In this document: one piece after another, positions 41,068 to 50,432 of the stretch
Position numbering within the stretch: the first letter of the stretch is position 1
Layout: every line of letters starts with the position of its first letter
Source: an uncultured Alistipes sp.
GTDB lineage: Bacteria > Bacteroidota > Bacteroidia > Bacteroidales > Rikenellaceae
Length of the DNA stretch: 64,000 bases
Direction: 5' to 3'
NCBI GenBank assembly: GCA_944321965.1
Contig: CALUNH010000005.1
Span: forward strand, 35,954-99,953
Notes under the pieces: generated by a model
The model's input: only the letters and a program-made list of their open reading frames with translations
Database searches by the model: none
What the model was told of the DNA's origin: nothing
Translations under genes and position numbers: made by a program

Positions 41068-42543
41068 ATGTATCGCATGAAAAAAACCAAAATCGTCGCC
41101 ACAATGTCCGATTTCCGCTGTACCGAGGAGTTCGTGCAGAAACTTTTCGACGCCGGAATGGACGTGGTGCGCGTGAACTCCGCCCACGTTACCGAAGAGG
41201 GTGCCACGAAGATCGTCGAAACCGTACACCGGGTCAATCCCGCCATCCCGATCATGATCGACACCAAGGGCCCCGAGATCCGCGTCACGACGATTGCCGA
41301 CGAATACGGAAACAGCATCCGCTTCCAGGCCGGAGACCGGGTCGCCGTGCGCGGCTCCGACGGCTCGGACCGCACGACCCGCAAGGTCGTCTACATGAAC
41401 GTCCCCTCGATCGTCCGCGATATCCCCGTCGGGGCACGGATGCTCATCGCCGACGGTGAACTGGAGATCCGCGTCCTCGGAAAGAACGACGAGGAGCTCG
41501 ACTGCGAATTCGTGATCGGCGGAGCCATGCGCTCCCGTAAGAGCGTCAATGTCCCCGGCGTCTCGATCGACCTCCCCTCCGTCACCGAGAAGGACCGCCG
41601 GTTCATCGAATGGGCCGTGCGCAACGATGTCGACTTCATCGCCCATTCGTTCGTCCGTTCGGCCCGCGACGTCAAGGCCGTGCAGGAGATCCTCGACGCG
41701 CACGGCAGCAAGATCAAGATCATCTCCAAGATCGAGAACCAGGAGGGGCTCGACAATATCGACGAGATCATCGAGGCCTCCTACGGCATCATGGTGGCCC
41801 GCGGCGACCTCGGCGTCGAACTCCCCGCCGAGGCCATTCCCAACGCCCAGCGCCGCATCGTCGAGAAGTGCATCTGCGCCAAGCGTCCCGTGATCATCGC
41901 CACCCAGATGCTCTATTCGATGGTCAAGTCTCCGCGCCCGACCCGTGCCGAGGTCAGCGACGTGGCCAGCGCCATCTACGAACGGGTCGATGCCGTGATG
42001 CTCAGCGACGAAACCGCCATGGGCGACTATCCCGTCGAGGCTGTCGAAACGATGTCCCGCGTGGCCCGCGCCATCGAACGCGATGAGGAGCACTTCCAGC
42101 CCATGATCGACATGAACATGGTCTCGGTGAACCACGAAATCACCGCCCAGCTCGCCCGTTCGGCCGTCCGCGCCTCGACGAACCTCCCGATCAAGTACGT
42201 CGTCCTCGACACCAAAACCGGCCGCACGGGTCGTTATCTGGCCGCTTTCCGCGGTCGCAAAACCGTTATGGCCGTCTGCTACTCGCTCCATGCGCAGCGG
42301 ATTCTCGCCCTCTCCTACGGCGTGGTGCCGATCCTTCGCAACCAGGAGCTCTCGGACCGTTACCACTTCCTGGTCGATGCGCTGGAGTTCATCGATCAGT
42401 ACCGCAAACTCAACGATGACGATCTGCTGGCCATCGTCGGCGGAAGCTTCGGTCCCGACGGCGGCGCTTCCTACGTCGAAATCGCTACCGTGAAGAGCAT
42501 CCGGCACCGCAACGAGGAGATTACGGCCCGGCACAACGCATAG
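41068..42543 (+). CDS. pyk: Pyruvate kinase
   Basis: 491 residues. The barrel begins KIVATMSDFRCTEEFV. The segment DTKGPEIR, the catalytic lysine region IISKIENQEGLDNIDEII and the signature ATQMLYSMVKSPRPTRAEVSD are present. The usual NFSHG potassium-site motif reads VNSAHV, a variant I associate with Bacteroidota enzymes. An in-frame second Met (MKKTKIV, 41077) could be the true start. The flippase gene starts 3 bp downstream. Confidence 0.95.
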   Translation: MYRMKKTKIVATMSDFRCTEEFVQKLFDAGMDVVRVNSAHVTEEGATKIVETVHRVNPAIPIMIDTKGPEIRVTTIADEYGNSIRFQAGDRVAVRGSDGSDRTTRKVVYMNVPSIVRDIPVGARMLIADGELEIRVLGKNDEELDCEFVIGGAMRSRKSVNVPGVSIDLPSVTEKDRRFIEWAVRNDVDFIAHSFVRSARDVKAVQEILDAHGSKIKIISKIENQEGLDNIDEIIEASYGIMVARGDLGVELPAEAIPNAQRRIVEKCICAKRPVIIATQMLYSMVKSPRPTRAEVSDVASAIYERVDAVMLSDETAMGDYPVEAVETMSRVARAIERDEEHFQPMIDMNMVSVNHEITAQLARSAVRASTNLPIKYVVLDTKTGRTGRYLAAFRGRKTVMAVCYSLHAQRILALSYGVVPILRNQELSDRYHFLVDALEFIDQYRKLNDDDLLAIVGGSFGPDGGASYVEIATVKSIRHRNEEITARHNA

Positions 42544-42546
42544 AAG

Positions 42547-43995
42547 TTGGCCGGAGAACTCAAAGAAAAAGTCGCGCAGGGCGTGGCCTGGAGCATGGCC
42601 GAGAAGATCGGTTCCATGCTCCTCACCCTGGCCGTGCGGCTCGTGATCCTGCGCCTGCTGACCCGCGATATCCTCGGCTTCATGTCGATCCCCTCGGCCG
42701 TGGTGACCGTTCTGCTCGTCATCGTCGACGGAGGTTTCTCCCAAAGCCTTATCCGCCACCGGAACCCCCGGGAGTACGACTACAAGTCGGTTTTCCTCTT
42801 CAATATCGCCATGGCGGCCCTGCTCTACGTCGCGGTGCTCGCCCTGTCGCCCCTCGCGGCCCGCTGGTACGACATGCCCGAAATCGCTCGCATCGCACCC
42901 GTCTTCTTCCTCCTCCTGCCCCTCAATGCCCTTTGCTCGGTCCAGAACTCCATCTTCGTCCGGCAGTTCCGCTTCGCACTCCTCTCCAAGGTGACCTTCC
43001 TTTCGGCACTCGTCGGAGGTGTGGCGGCCATCGTCCTGGCATTGACCGGCTGGGGAATCTGGGCCCTTGTCGCCGAACGGCTCCTCGCCGCTGTCGTGCG
43101 CACCCTCCTGCTGTGGTGGCTCAGCGACTGGAGACCCCGCGGCGCTTTCGGGTGGAGGCCCATCCGGAAAATGGCGCCTTTCAGCTTCAGCCTCATGGCC
43201 ACCGACCTGATCTCCAACTTCTACAACAAGATCCCGCAGTTCTTCCTCGGAAAACTCTACGATCCCGCAACCCTCGGATCCTTCGACCAGGCGGTGAAAA
43301 TCAAGGACATGCCCGCAACAACCGGAATGCAGGCCGTACAGAGCGTCACCTTCCCCGCACTGGCGAAGATCGGAGACGACGCCCCGAAATTCGCCGAAAG
43401 CTACCGGCAGATCGTGCTGGTCATCGCCTACGTGATGTTCCCCATCATGCTCGGACTCTCCGCCGTGGCATACGACATGTTTGCCGTATTTCTCGGCGTC
43501 GAGTGGATGCCGACCGTTCCCTATTTCGAGGTCCTCTGTCTCTCCGGAATCTTCTATCCCATCGGGCTCGTCTCCTACAACGTCCTGAAGGTCAAAAGCA
43601 AGGGACCCCTGATCGTCCGGCTCGAAATCCTCAAGAAGATACTGATGACCCTTATCTTCGCCGTGACCATCCCGCACAGCGTCATGGCTGTGGTCTGGGG
43701 CCTGGTCCTGATTGCCGCCTGCGAAATGGCGGTCAACTTCTGGGCGACACGCCGCTTTACGACCTTCACGACCCGCCGCTTCCTGAAAACCCTGCTGCCC
43801 GTGACGCTCGTCTCCCTGGCCATGTATGCCGCCGTGCGCCTGACCGCCGTGGCGCTGCCCGGAAATGCACTCCTCAGACTCACGGCCGAGGTTCTCGTCG
43901 GTATTCTCTCTTACGCCGGGCTTTCGAAACTATTCCGGCTGGAGGCCTTCCGGGAGGTCGTCACCATCCTTAAACAACAGATCGCCCGCAAATAG
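42547..43995 (+). CDS. Polysaccharide flippase of the Wzx/MOP superfamily
   Basis: 482 residues with 12 or more predicted membrane helices. The start is TTG at 42547, chosen because it yields the family-typical amphipathic N-terminus (MAGELKEKVAQGVAWSMAEK); the first ATG (42595) would cut it off. The segment DGGFSQSLIRHRNPREYDYKSVF is typical of WzxC-like exporters, which move lipid-linked glycans across the inner membrane. No glycosyltransferase gene is next to it. A terminator hairpin begins inside its last codons. Confidence 0.9.
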   Translation: MAGELKEKVAQGVAWSMAEKIGSMLLTLAVRLVILRLLTRDILGFMSIPSAVVTVLLVIVDGGFSQSLIRHRNPREYDYKSVFLFNIAMAALLYVAVLALSPLAARWYDMPEIARIAPVFFLLLPLNALCSVQNSIFVRQFRFALLSKVTFLSALVGGVAAIVLALTGWGIWALVAERLLAAVVRTLLLWWLSDWRPRGAFGWRPIRKMAPFSFSLMATDLISNFYNKIPQFFLGKLYDPATLGSFDQAVKIKDMPATTGMQAVQSVTFPALAKIGDDAPKFAESYRQIVLVIAYVMFPIMLGLSAVAYDMFAVFLGVEWMPTVPYFEVLCLSGIFYPIGLVSYNVLKVKSKGPLIVRLEILKKILMTLIFAVTIPHSVMAVVWGLVLIAACEMAVNFWATRRFTTFTTRRFLKTLLPVTLVSLAMYAAVRLTAVALPGNALLRLTAEVLVGILSYAGLSKLFRLEAFREVVTILKQQIARK

Positions 43996-44012
43996 GCGAT
44001 CTGTCATTTTTC
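43978..44012 (+). terminator. Terminator overlapping the flippase stop codon
   Basis: CAGATCGCC and GGCGATCTG form a perfect 9-bp stem around an eight-base loop, followed by TCATTTTT. The TAG stop codon (43993-43995) lies at the edge of the right arm. Confidence 0.88.
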
Positions 44013-44046
44013 CCGGCATCCGCATCCGGCAGGTATGTATGGCGAT

Positions 44047-44138
44047 TCCGTCCGCGTCAGCCGCAGCCTCCGCTATGGCCTGTCCGTCTCAGCGTAGTCC
44101 CCGTATTATCCGTCCGCGTCAGCCGCAGCCTCCGCTAT
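44047..44138. repeat. 30-bp direct repeat ending in the buk stop codon
   Basis: The 30 bp at 44047-44076 recur exactly at 44109-44138 (period 62). The second copy contains the buk stop codon at 44135-44137. Confidence 0.9.
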
Positions 44139-45202
44139 TGGTAGACCTTCGGCGTGATGACGCCCCGGAGCACCACCAGCGCATTCTGGACCAGCGATTC
44201 GAGCTCGTTCTCTCCCGCGTAGACCGTGACCGGAGCGATGAACCCGCAATGGCGCCGGATGTAATCCACCACCGGTTCGTTGTAGGCGATGCCGCCCGTC
44301 AGCAGAATCCCGTCCACCCGGCCTTCGAGCACCGCAGCCATCGCGCCGACCTGTTTCGAAATGTTGTAGCACATCGCATCCAGCACCTTCCGGGCCCGCT
44401 GGTCTCCCTGCGCAATGCGCTCCATCACCTGAATCACGGAGTTCGTCCCCAGGTAGGCGACCAGCCCGCCCTTGCTCGAAACGAACTTCAGCAGCTCCTC
44501 CTTCGTGTACTGCCCCGAAAAGCAGACCTTGATCAGCTCGCTCGACGGAATGCTCCCCGCCCGGTCCGGAGCGAAGGGCCCGTCGCCGTCCAGGGCGTTG
44601 TTCACGTCCACGATCCGGCCCCGGCGGTGGGCCGCCACCGAGATGCCTCCGCCCATGTGGGCCACGATCAGGTTCGTCTCCTCGTAGATTCGCCCCGTCT
44701 TCGCGCAGTGCAGACGCGCAATCGCCTTCTGGTTCAGGGCGTGGAAGACCGATTTCCGCGGGCACATCGGCATTCCCGTGATCCGCGCCCGGTCGTCCAT
44801 CTCGTCCACGACCGGAGGATCGGCTATATAGGCCTTCACCTTGGCCATGTGCGCAATCTGCGCCGCAAGAAGACCGCCCAGGTTGCAGGCGTGCTTCATC
44901 ACCGCGTGGCGCAGGTCGTAGCGCATCCGTGAATTCACTTCGTAGACCCCCGCCGGAATCGGACGGATCAATCCGCCGCGTCCGATGACCGCCGAAAGAT
45001 CCCGCAACGGAAATTCCGCATCCCGGAGTGCAGAAAGTATCAGGCCCCGACGCCAGTCCAGCTGGTCGATCACATCGGTGAAGCGTTGGAGCTCCTCCGT
45101 GGAGTGACGCAGGGTCAGATCCAACAAAGGCCGCTCCTCGTCGTAGAGGGCGACCTTTGTGGATGTTGAGCCGGGATTTATCGCTAAAATCTTGTAGCCC
45201 AT
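44135..45202 (-). CDS. buk: Butyrate kinase (acyl kinase of the ASKHA fold)
   Basis: 355 residues. The N-terminus KILAINPGSTSTKVALYDE is the phosphate-1 motif of the acetokinase family. VIGRGGLIRPIPAGVYEVN and VAHMGGGISVAAHRRGRIVD are characteristic of Buk, and GILLTGGIAYNE is the adenosine motif. It converts butyryl-phosphate and ADP to butyrate and ATP; branched-chain acyl phosphates are also used by the family. It follows ptb by 57 bp. Confidence 0.95.
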   Translation of the reverse strand: MGYKILAINPGSTSTKVALYDEERPLLDLTLRHSTEELQRFTDVIDQLDWRRGLILSALRDAEFPLRDLSAVIGRGGLIRPIPAGVYEVNSRMRYDLRHAVMKHACNLGGLLAAQIAHMAKVKAYIADPPVVDEMDDRARITGMPMCPRKSVFHALNQKAIARLHCAKTGRIYEETNLIVAHMGGGISVAAHRRGRIVDVNNALDGDGPFAPDRAGSIPSSELIKVCFSGQYTKEELLKFVSSKGGLVAYLGTNSVIQVMERIAQGDQRARKVLDAMCYNISKQVGAMAAVLEGRVDGILLTGGIAYNEPVVDYIRRHCGFIAPVTVYAGENELESLVQNALVVLRGVITPKVYQ

Positions 45203-45259
45203 AAAGTTCTCGGTTCAGCAGGTTAGGTGGGTTGGATTTGTTTCGTTTCCTGCCGCGGC

Positions 45260-46168
45260 TTATTGTTTCACGGCCAGGCAGGCCAGCGCAATCGAATAGA
45301 GTTTCGTCCGGCTGCTGTCGCCGCGCGACGTCAGCACGCACGGTACCTTCGTACCCATCACCATGGCAGCCAGCTCGCCGCCGCACAGGTGCGTCGTGCT
45401 CTTGAAGAAGACGTTCGCAGACTCCAGGTTCGGGAAGAGCAGGCAGTCCGGATCTCCGGCTACCGACGAGCCCTTCACCTTCTTGTGCTCGGCAACCTCC
45501 TTGTAGAGCGCTACGTCCAGCGACAGCGGACCGTCGACGATCACGTTGCCCAACTGGCCGCGGTCGCCCATCTTCGCAAGCAGAGCCCCCTCCGTCGAGG
45601 AGATCACGTTCGGAAGAACCTGCTCCGACGGCGCAATGCAGGCGATCTTCGGCGTCGTGATGCCCAGCAGGTTGGCTGTCTGGGCCAGGTAGCCGATCTG
45701 CTTCATCTTCTGCTTGAAGTCCGGAAGCGGAATCACCGCCACGTCCGAAATGATCAGCAGCTTGTGGTAGCACGGCATCTCCACGATCGAAACGTGGCTC
45801 AGCACGCCCTTCGGCGGGAACAGACCCGCATCTTTGTTCAGAATCCCGCGCATGTACTTGTCCGTCGAGACCAGTCCCTTCATCAGCACGTCGGCGTTCC
45901 CTGCGACCACGGCAGCAACAGCCTGCTGCACGCACTTCACGTCATTCGGTTCGTCCACGATGTTGAAGGCCTTGATGTCGAGATTGCTCTCCGCGCAGAC
46001 CTGTTCGATCACCTTCTTGTCGCCGTAGAGCGTCGGCTCCACAAGCCCCTCCTTGTAGGCGTTGTAAACCGCCTCCAACGTGTGCGAATCCTGGCCGTAG
46101 GCTACGGCAAGACGTTTTTTACCCCGTTTTCTCGCCTCTTCGACGATCTCGGTAAGATGCTGAATCAT
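45260..46168 (-). CDS. ptb: Phosphate butyryl/acetyltransferase
   Basis: 302 residues of the PTA/PTB fold. Conserved features include VLMKGLVSTDKYMRGILNK, LSHVSIVEMPCYHKLL and the glycine-rich VKGSSVAGDPDCLLFPNLESAN. The length fits Ptb rather than the long Pta of Bacteroides. Its position between ackA and buk leaves its preferred acyl-CoA open; it may feed both kinases. Confidence 0.92.
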   Translation of the reverse strand: MIQHLTEIVEEARKRGKKRLAVAYGQDSHTLEAVYNAYKEGLVEPTLYGDKKVIEQVCAESNLDIKAFNIVDEPNDVKCVQQAVAAVVAGNADVLMKGLVSTDKYMRGILNKDAGLFPPKGVLSHVSIVEMPCYHKLLIISDVAVIPLPDFKQKMKQIGYLAQTANLLGITTPKIACIAPSEQVLPNVISSTEGALLAKMGDRGQLGNVIVDGPLSLDVALYKEVAEHKKVKGSSVAGDPDCLLFPNLESANVFFKSTTHLCGGELAAMVMGTKVPCVLTSRGDSSRTKLYSIALACLAVKQ

Positions 46169-46220
46169 AATTTTCGAATTTTAGTGTTTGTGTTTCTTCT
46201 TCAGTTTGTTGTGTGCCGAT

Positions 46221-46313
46221 ATCGGCCCGGCGGCCTGCTGGCCCTCCCGGTTCCCGGTATCGGCCCGGCGGCCTGCTGGTCCTCCCGGTTCCCGGTGTCG
46301 GCCCCGCGGCCTA
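46221..46313. repeat. 38-bp tandem repeat running up to the ackA stop codon
   Basis: Units at 46221-46258 and 46259-46296, and a partial third (46297-46313) that ends in the ackA stop codon (46311-46313). It fills most of the 142-bp gap between ackA and ptb. Confidence 0.9.
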
Positions 46314-47513
46314 TTTGACCAGGTTGTAGGTGTCCGTGGCGATCATCAGCTCCTCGTCGGTGGCGATCACGGCCACCTTCACCTTCGAATCCGCAGCCGA
46401 AAGCAGTTTGTTCACGCCCCGGGCCCCCTTGTTGGCTTCGGTGTCGAACTTCACGCCCATGAACTCCAGACCCGTGCAGACCGATTCGCGCATGTCGCTC
46501 GAATTCTCGCCCACACCGCCCGTGAAGACGATCAGGTCCACGCCGCCCATCTCCGCGGCGTATTCGCCCACGAACTTCTTGACCCGGCGGTAGTACATGT
46601 CACGCGCCAGGATCGCACGCGGGTTGCCCTCCTCGTAGGCGTGGTCGATGTCGCGCATGTCGCTCGAAATCCCCGTCAGACCCATGACGCCCGACTTCTT
46701 GTTCATCATCGACTCCAGCTCGGCATAGCTCATGCCCTCCTTCTCGCCGATGAAGGTGATGGCGCTGGCATCCACCTGCCCGCAGCGCGTGCCCATCACC
46801 AGACCGTCGAGCGGCGAAAAGCCCATCGACGTGTCGAACGACTTGCCGTTCAGCACCGCCGTTACCGAGCCTCCGTTGCCGATGTGGCAGGTGATGATCT
46901 TCGAGTGCTCGAAGTCCAGACCGGCCAGCTCGGCTCCCACTCGTGCCACGTACTTGTGGCTCGTGCCGTGGAAGCCGTACTTCCGCACGCGGTACTTTTC
47001 ATAGTATTCGTACGGCAGGGCGTACATGTAGTTTACGGCGGGGATCGTCTGGTGGAACGACGTGTCGAAGACCGTCACCTGCGGCGTCCCCGGGAGCACC
47101 TTCTCCACGGCGTTGATCCCTTCGAGGCTGGCCGGGTTGTGCAGCGGCGCGATCTGGCACAGCGAACGGATCTTCTCCTTCACGTCATCGTTCACCAGGC
47201 AGCTGGCCGGGAAATATTCCCCGCCGTGTGCCACGCGGTGGCCGACGGCCTTCACCTCGTCGAGCGACGCGATGACGCCGTGTACGGGGTCCGTCAGGGC
47301 GTCGAGAACCAGTTTGATACCCGTCGTATGGTCGGGAATCGGCTGGTGCACCTCGAACGGCGTCTTGCCCACGGGTTTGTGGGTCAGGTCGCCCTCCGGA
47401 AGTCCGATGCGTTCCACGAGTCCTTTGGCGAGCAGTTTGCCCGAAGCGGCCGTCATGTCGATCACCTGATATTTGATCGACGAAGAGCCGCAGTTCAATA
47501 CGAGAATTACCAT
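46311..47513 (-). CDS. ackA: Acetate kinase
   Basis: 400 residues. Family motifs: VLNCGSSSIKYQVID, HRVAHGGEYF, VFDTSFHQTIP, YGFHGTSHKYV, ITCHIGNGGSVTAV and FTGGVGENSSDMRE. It makes acetate and ATP from acetyl-phosphate. It lies 41 bp after crcB and 142 bp before ptb, giving the unit crcB-ackA-ptb-buk. Confidence 0.98.
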   Translation of the reverse strand: MVILVLNCGSSSIKYQVIDMTAASGKLLAKGLVERIGLPEGDLTHKPVGKTPFEVHQPIPDHTTGIKLVLDALTDPVHGVIASLDEVKAVGHRVAHGGEYFPASCLVNDDVKEKIRSLCQIAPLHNPASLEGINAVEKVLPGTPQVTVFDTSFHQTIPAVNYMYALPYEYYEKYRVRKYGFHGTSHKYVARVGAELAGLDFEHSKIITCHIGNGGSVTAVLNGKSFDTSMGFSPLDGLVMGTRCGQVDASAITFIGEKEGMSYAELESMMNKKSGVMGLTGISSDMRDIDHAYEEGNPRAILARDMYYRRVKKFVGEYAAEMGGVDLIVFTGGVGENSSDMRESVCTGLEFMGVKFDTEANKGARGVNKLLSAADSKVKVAVIATDEELMIATDTYNLVK

Positions 47514-47554
47514 AAAGCGTTTATCGTTAAAGTTTTACATGATCTCATGCTGCC

Positions 47555-47926
47555 TCAGCCCTTCGCCTGCGAGCCGAGGTACATTCCCAGCATCGTGAAG
47601 GCGAGGCATACTCCCACACTCAAAACCACATAACCTGCCGCGGGTCCGTAATCTCCGGCCCGGAGCAGGCGCACGGTATCTGCCGAGAAGGTCGAGAAGG
47701 TCGTGAAACCTCCGCAGAAGCCCGTCACGAGCAGCCAGCCCGCCGTCGACGACGTGAGCGTCTGCAGCAGGATGCCGATCAGCAGCGATCCCGCGGCATT
47801 GACGACGAACGTCCCCGCCGGGAATCCCAGAATCGTCTGGCCCCCCAGCGTCCACGTCGAAAGCAGGTAGCGGGCCACGCTCCCCGCAGCACCTCCGAGA
47901 CCCACGCAGAAAAGTGCACGAATCAT
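47555..47926 (-). CDS. crcB: Fluoride exporter CrcB/Fluc
   Basis: 123 residues, four membrane helices. GGAAGSVARYLLS, FVVNAAGSLLIG and the pore motif GFCGGFTTFSTFS (phenylalanine-lined fluoride path and central Na+ site) are all present. A single gene, so a homodimer is expected. No fluoride riboswitch was recognised upstream. A -7-like box lies only 4 bp before the start codon. Confidence 0.95.
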   Translation of the reverse strand: MIRALFCVGLGGAAGSVARYLLSTWTLGGQTILGFPAGTFVVNAAGSLLIGILLQTLTSSTAGWLLVTGFCGGFTTFSTFSADTVRLLRAGDYGPAAGYVVLSVGVCLAFTMLGMYLGSQAKG

Positions 47927-47930
47927 AAGC

Positions 47931-47962
47931 TAAATATAGGTATTATTTTACAGACTTGCAAA
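47931..47962 (-). promoter_or_regulatory. Possible crcB promoter
   Basis: TTTG (47962-47959), 20 bp, TATATTTA (47938-47931) on the minus strand. This would start transcription at or next to the ATG. A second box, TAAATTTG (47966-47959), overlaps the -33 element and is an alternative. Confidence 0.5.
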
Positions 47963-48030
47963 TTTAGCAACAAAATGATTACGGATCGTTCGGTTTTTTG
48001 TCCGAAAACCGGGATTTTTTGTCGAATCCG

Positions 48031-49287
48031 TCAGGCCGGCCGCGTCTGCCCGTCGCCCGAGATGACGTATTTGTAGGTCGTCAGCTCCGGAAGACCCATC
48101 GGACCCCGGGCGTGGAGCTTCTGCGTCGAGATCCCCACCTCGGCGCCGAATCCGAACTGTCCGCCGTCGGTGAAGGCCGTCGAGACGTTCACGTAGACGC
48201 ACGCCGCATCCACCCGCCGCGTGAAGGCGTCGGCGGCCGCCGCATCCTCGGTGACGATCGCCTCGCTGTGCCGCGACGAGTAGCGGGCGATGTGCGCCAG
48301 CGCCTCGTCGAACGACGATACGCTCTTCACGGCCAGTTTGTAGTCCAGGAACTCCGTGCCGTAGTGCTCCTCCGCGGCCGGGGCGAGCAGCGCGGCAGGG
48401 TAGTGACCCTTCAGGGCGTCGAGGGCCGGGGCGTCGGCGTAGATCGTGACCCGGTGCTCGGCCAGCGGCGCACACAGCGCGGCGAGGTCCCCGAGCCGGT
48501 CGCGGTGGATGATGAGGCAGTCCAGGGCGTTGCAGACGCTCACGCGCCGCGTCTTGGCGTTGCAGATCACCGCACGGCCCTTCTCCAGATCGCCCGCGGC
48601 ATCGAAGTAGGTGTGGACGATCCCCGCACCGGTCTCGATTACCGGAACCCGGGCGTTCTCCCGCACGAAGCGGATCAGTCCCGCCCCGCCTCGCGGAATC
48701 ACCACGTCGACGTAGCCCACGGCTCCCAGCAGCTCGGCCACGGCCGCATGGTCCGACGGCAGCAGCGTGAAGGCCGCCTCGTCGAGCCCTTCGCGGCGGA
48801 GCGCTTCGTGGAGCCGGGCCGCAATCGCCTCGTTCGAGCGGCGGGCGTCGCTCCCGCCCTTCAGCACGCAGGCGTTCCCCGTCTTCAGGCAGAGCGAGAA
48901 GATGTCCGCCGTGACGTTCGGACGCGCCTCGCAGACCATCCCCACCACGCCGAACGGTACCCGAACCTTGCGCAGCTGCATCCCGTTCGGACGGCTCCAG
49001 GCGGCAAGCGTCTCGCCCTGCGGCGAGGGAAGCGCCGCAACCGACTCCATGTCCGCGGCGATGGCGGCGATCCGTTCCGGGGTCAGCCGCAGGCGGTCGC
49101 ACAGCGGGGAGGCCGGGTCCATGGCCGCAAGGTCCTCGGCATTGGCCGCCAGGATCTCGTCGGTGTGGGTGCGGAGCAGCCCGGCTGCCGTGCGGACGGC
49201 CGAAGCGAGTTGCTCAACGGGGGTATTGGAGAGGGCGGTGCCGGCCCGGCGTGCCGCCTCGAAAAGTGCGCGGTAGTTTGTTTCCAT
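48031..49287 (-). CDS. proA: Gamma-glutamyl phosphate reductase
   Basis: 418 residues of the aldehyde-dehydrogenase fold. ACVLKGGSDARRSNEAI binds NADPH, and NAKTRRVSVCNALDCLIIH holds the catalytic Cys. It reduces glutamyl-5-phosphate to glutamate semialdehyde in proline synthesis. It begins 4 bp after proB. Confidence 0.97.
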   Translation of the reverse strand: METNYRALFEAARRAGTALSNTPVEQLASAVRTAAGLLRTHTDEILAANAEDLAAMDPASPLCDRLRLTPERIAAIAADMESVAALPSPQGETLAAWSRPNGMQLRKVRVPFGVVGMVCEARPNVTADIFSLCLKTGNACVLKGGSDARRSNEAIAARLHEALRREGLDEAAFTLLPSDHAAVAELLGAVGYVDVVIPRGGAGLIRFVRENARVPVIETGAGIVHTYFDAAGDLEKGRAVICNAKTRRVSVCNALDCLIIHRDRLGDLAALCAPLAEHRVTIYADAPALDALKGHYPAALLAPAAEEHYGTEFLDYKLAVKSVSSFDEALAHIARYSSRHSEAIVTEDAAAADAFTRRVDAACVYVNVSTAFTDGGQFGFGAEVGISTQKLHARGPMGLPELTTYKYVISGDGQTRPA

Positions 49288-49291
49288 GATC

Positions 49292-50383
49292 TTATTCCAG
49301 GTAAAGGTAATCGCAGTGGATCAGTGGTTTGAGGCCTTTGCGGCCCAGGTTGCGGCGCGCCGTGGCGCTGTCGCACGAGATGCGCCCCACGCCCAGCTGG
49401 GTGCCCTCCGGCGAGAGGATCCGCACGATGTCGTCCCGCTCGAAATCCCCCTCGACCTCCGTGACGCCCACGGCCAGCACGCTCGCCGCCTTGCTCCGGC
49501 TCACCGCGGCCGCCGCCCCGGCGTCGAGGCGCAGCGCCCCCTTGGCGAAACCTTCGCTGCTGGCAATCCACTTCTTGACGCCCGAAGCGGCGTGACGGGC
49601 CGCCTCGAAGCGCGTGCAGACCACGTCGCGGTCCGTCAGCACGAGGTCCGTGAGGATCTCGTCGCGACGTCCGTTGGCAATCACCACCTCGATCCCTTCG
49701 CCCGCCACGCGGCTCGAAATCCGGCTCTTGGAGGTCATGCCCCCGCGTCCGCGCGACGAGCGTGTCGTATCGATATACTGTGAAAGGTCGCGCCCCGGCG
49801 CCACGCACCGGATCACCTGCGACGACGGATCGGCGGGCGAACCGTCGTAGATGCCGTCGATGTTGCTCAGGATCAGCAGCGCATCGGCGTCCATCATCGC
49901 TGCGACGAGTCCCGACAGTTCGTCGTTGTCGGTGAACATCAGCTCCGTGACGGAGATCGTGTCGTTCTCGTTCACGATCGGGATCACCCCCGCGGCCAGC
50001 ATCGCCTCCATGCAGTTGCGCTGGTTGAGGTACTGGCGCCGCGTCGAGAGGCTCTCCTTCGTGGTGAGCACCTGCCCGCACGCGATGCCGTAGTCGTTGA
50101 AGAGGTCGTAGTAGCGGTTCAGCAGCTTCACCTGCCCGACCGCCGAGTAGAGCTGGCGCGCCGAAACCGTGTCGATGCGCCCCACGCGCGACTCCAGCAG
50201 GCTGCGCCCCGAAGCAACCGCCCCCGACGAGACAAGAACCACCTCCACACCCGCCCGGTGCAGGCGTGCAATCTGGTCCACAAGCGCCGAAATGCGCGTC
50301 GTGTCGGGGTGGCCGTCATCGCGCGTCAGCACGTTGCTGCCGATCTTGATCACGATGCGGCGGTATTTCCCTGAATTTTTCAT
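49292..50383 (-). CDS. proB: Glutamate 5-kinase
   Basis: 363 residues. The amino-acid-kinase domain (1-255) has IVIKIGSNVLT, VSSGAVASGR, PIVNENDTIS and RGRGGMTSKSR; the C-terminal PUA domain (275-363) is complete. It phosphorylates glutamate and is the point of proline feedback control. It follows the response regulator by 49 bp. Confidence 0.97.
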   Translation of the reverse strand: MKNSGKYRRIVIKIGSNVLTRDDGHPDTTRISALVDQIARLHRAGVEVVLVSSGAVASGRSLLESRVGRIDTVSARQLYSAVGQVKLLNRYYDLFNDYGIACGQVLTTKESLSTRRQYLNQRNCMEAMLAAGVIPIVNENDTISVTELMFTDNDELSGLVAAMMDADALLILSNIDGIYDGSPADPSSQVIRCVAPGRDLSQYIDTTRSSRGRGGMTSKSRISSRVAGEGIEVVIANGRRDEILTDLVLTDRDVVCTRFEAARHAASGVKKWIASSEGFAKGALRLDAGAAAAVSRSKAASVLAVGVTEVEGDFERDDIVRILSPEGTQLGVGRISCDSATARRNLGRKGLKPLIHCDYLYLE

Positions 50384-50432
50384 GTCGATTCTCCTTAACC
50401 TCTAACTAACTCGATGAACGCATTTCTCGGGA

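Noticed and set aside
41047-43677. Long minus-strand open frame opposite pyk and the flippase
   Set aside because: Antisense to two well-supported genes, with His/Asp/Glu-rich nonsense sequence.
47927-48030. Fluoride riboswitch upstream of crcB
   Set aside because: The AT-rich leader lacks the conserved GGNGAUGG and pseudoknot features, and a promoter box sits next to the start codon.
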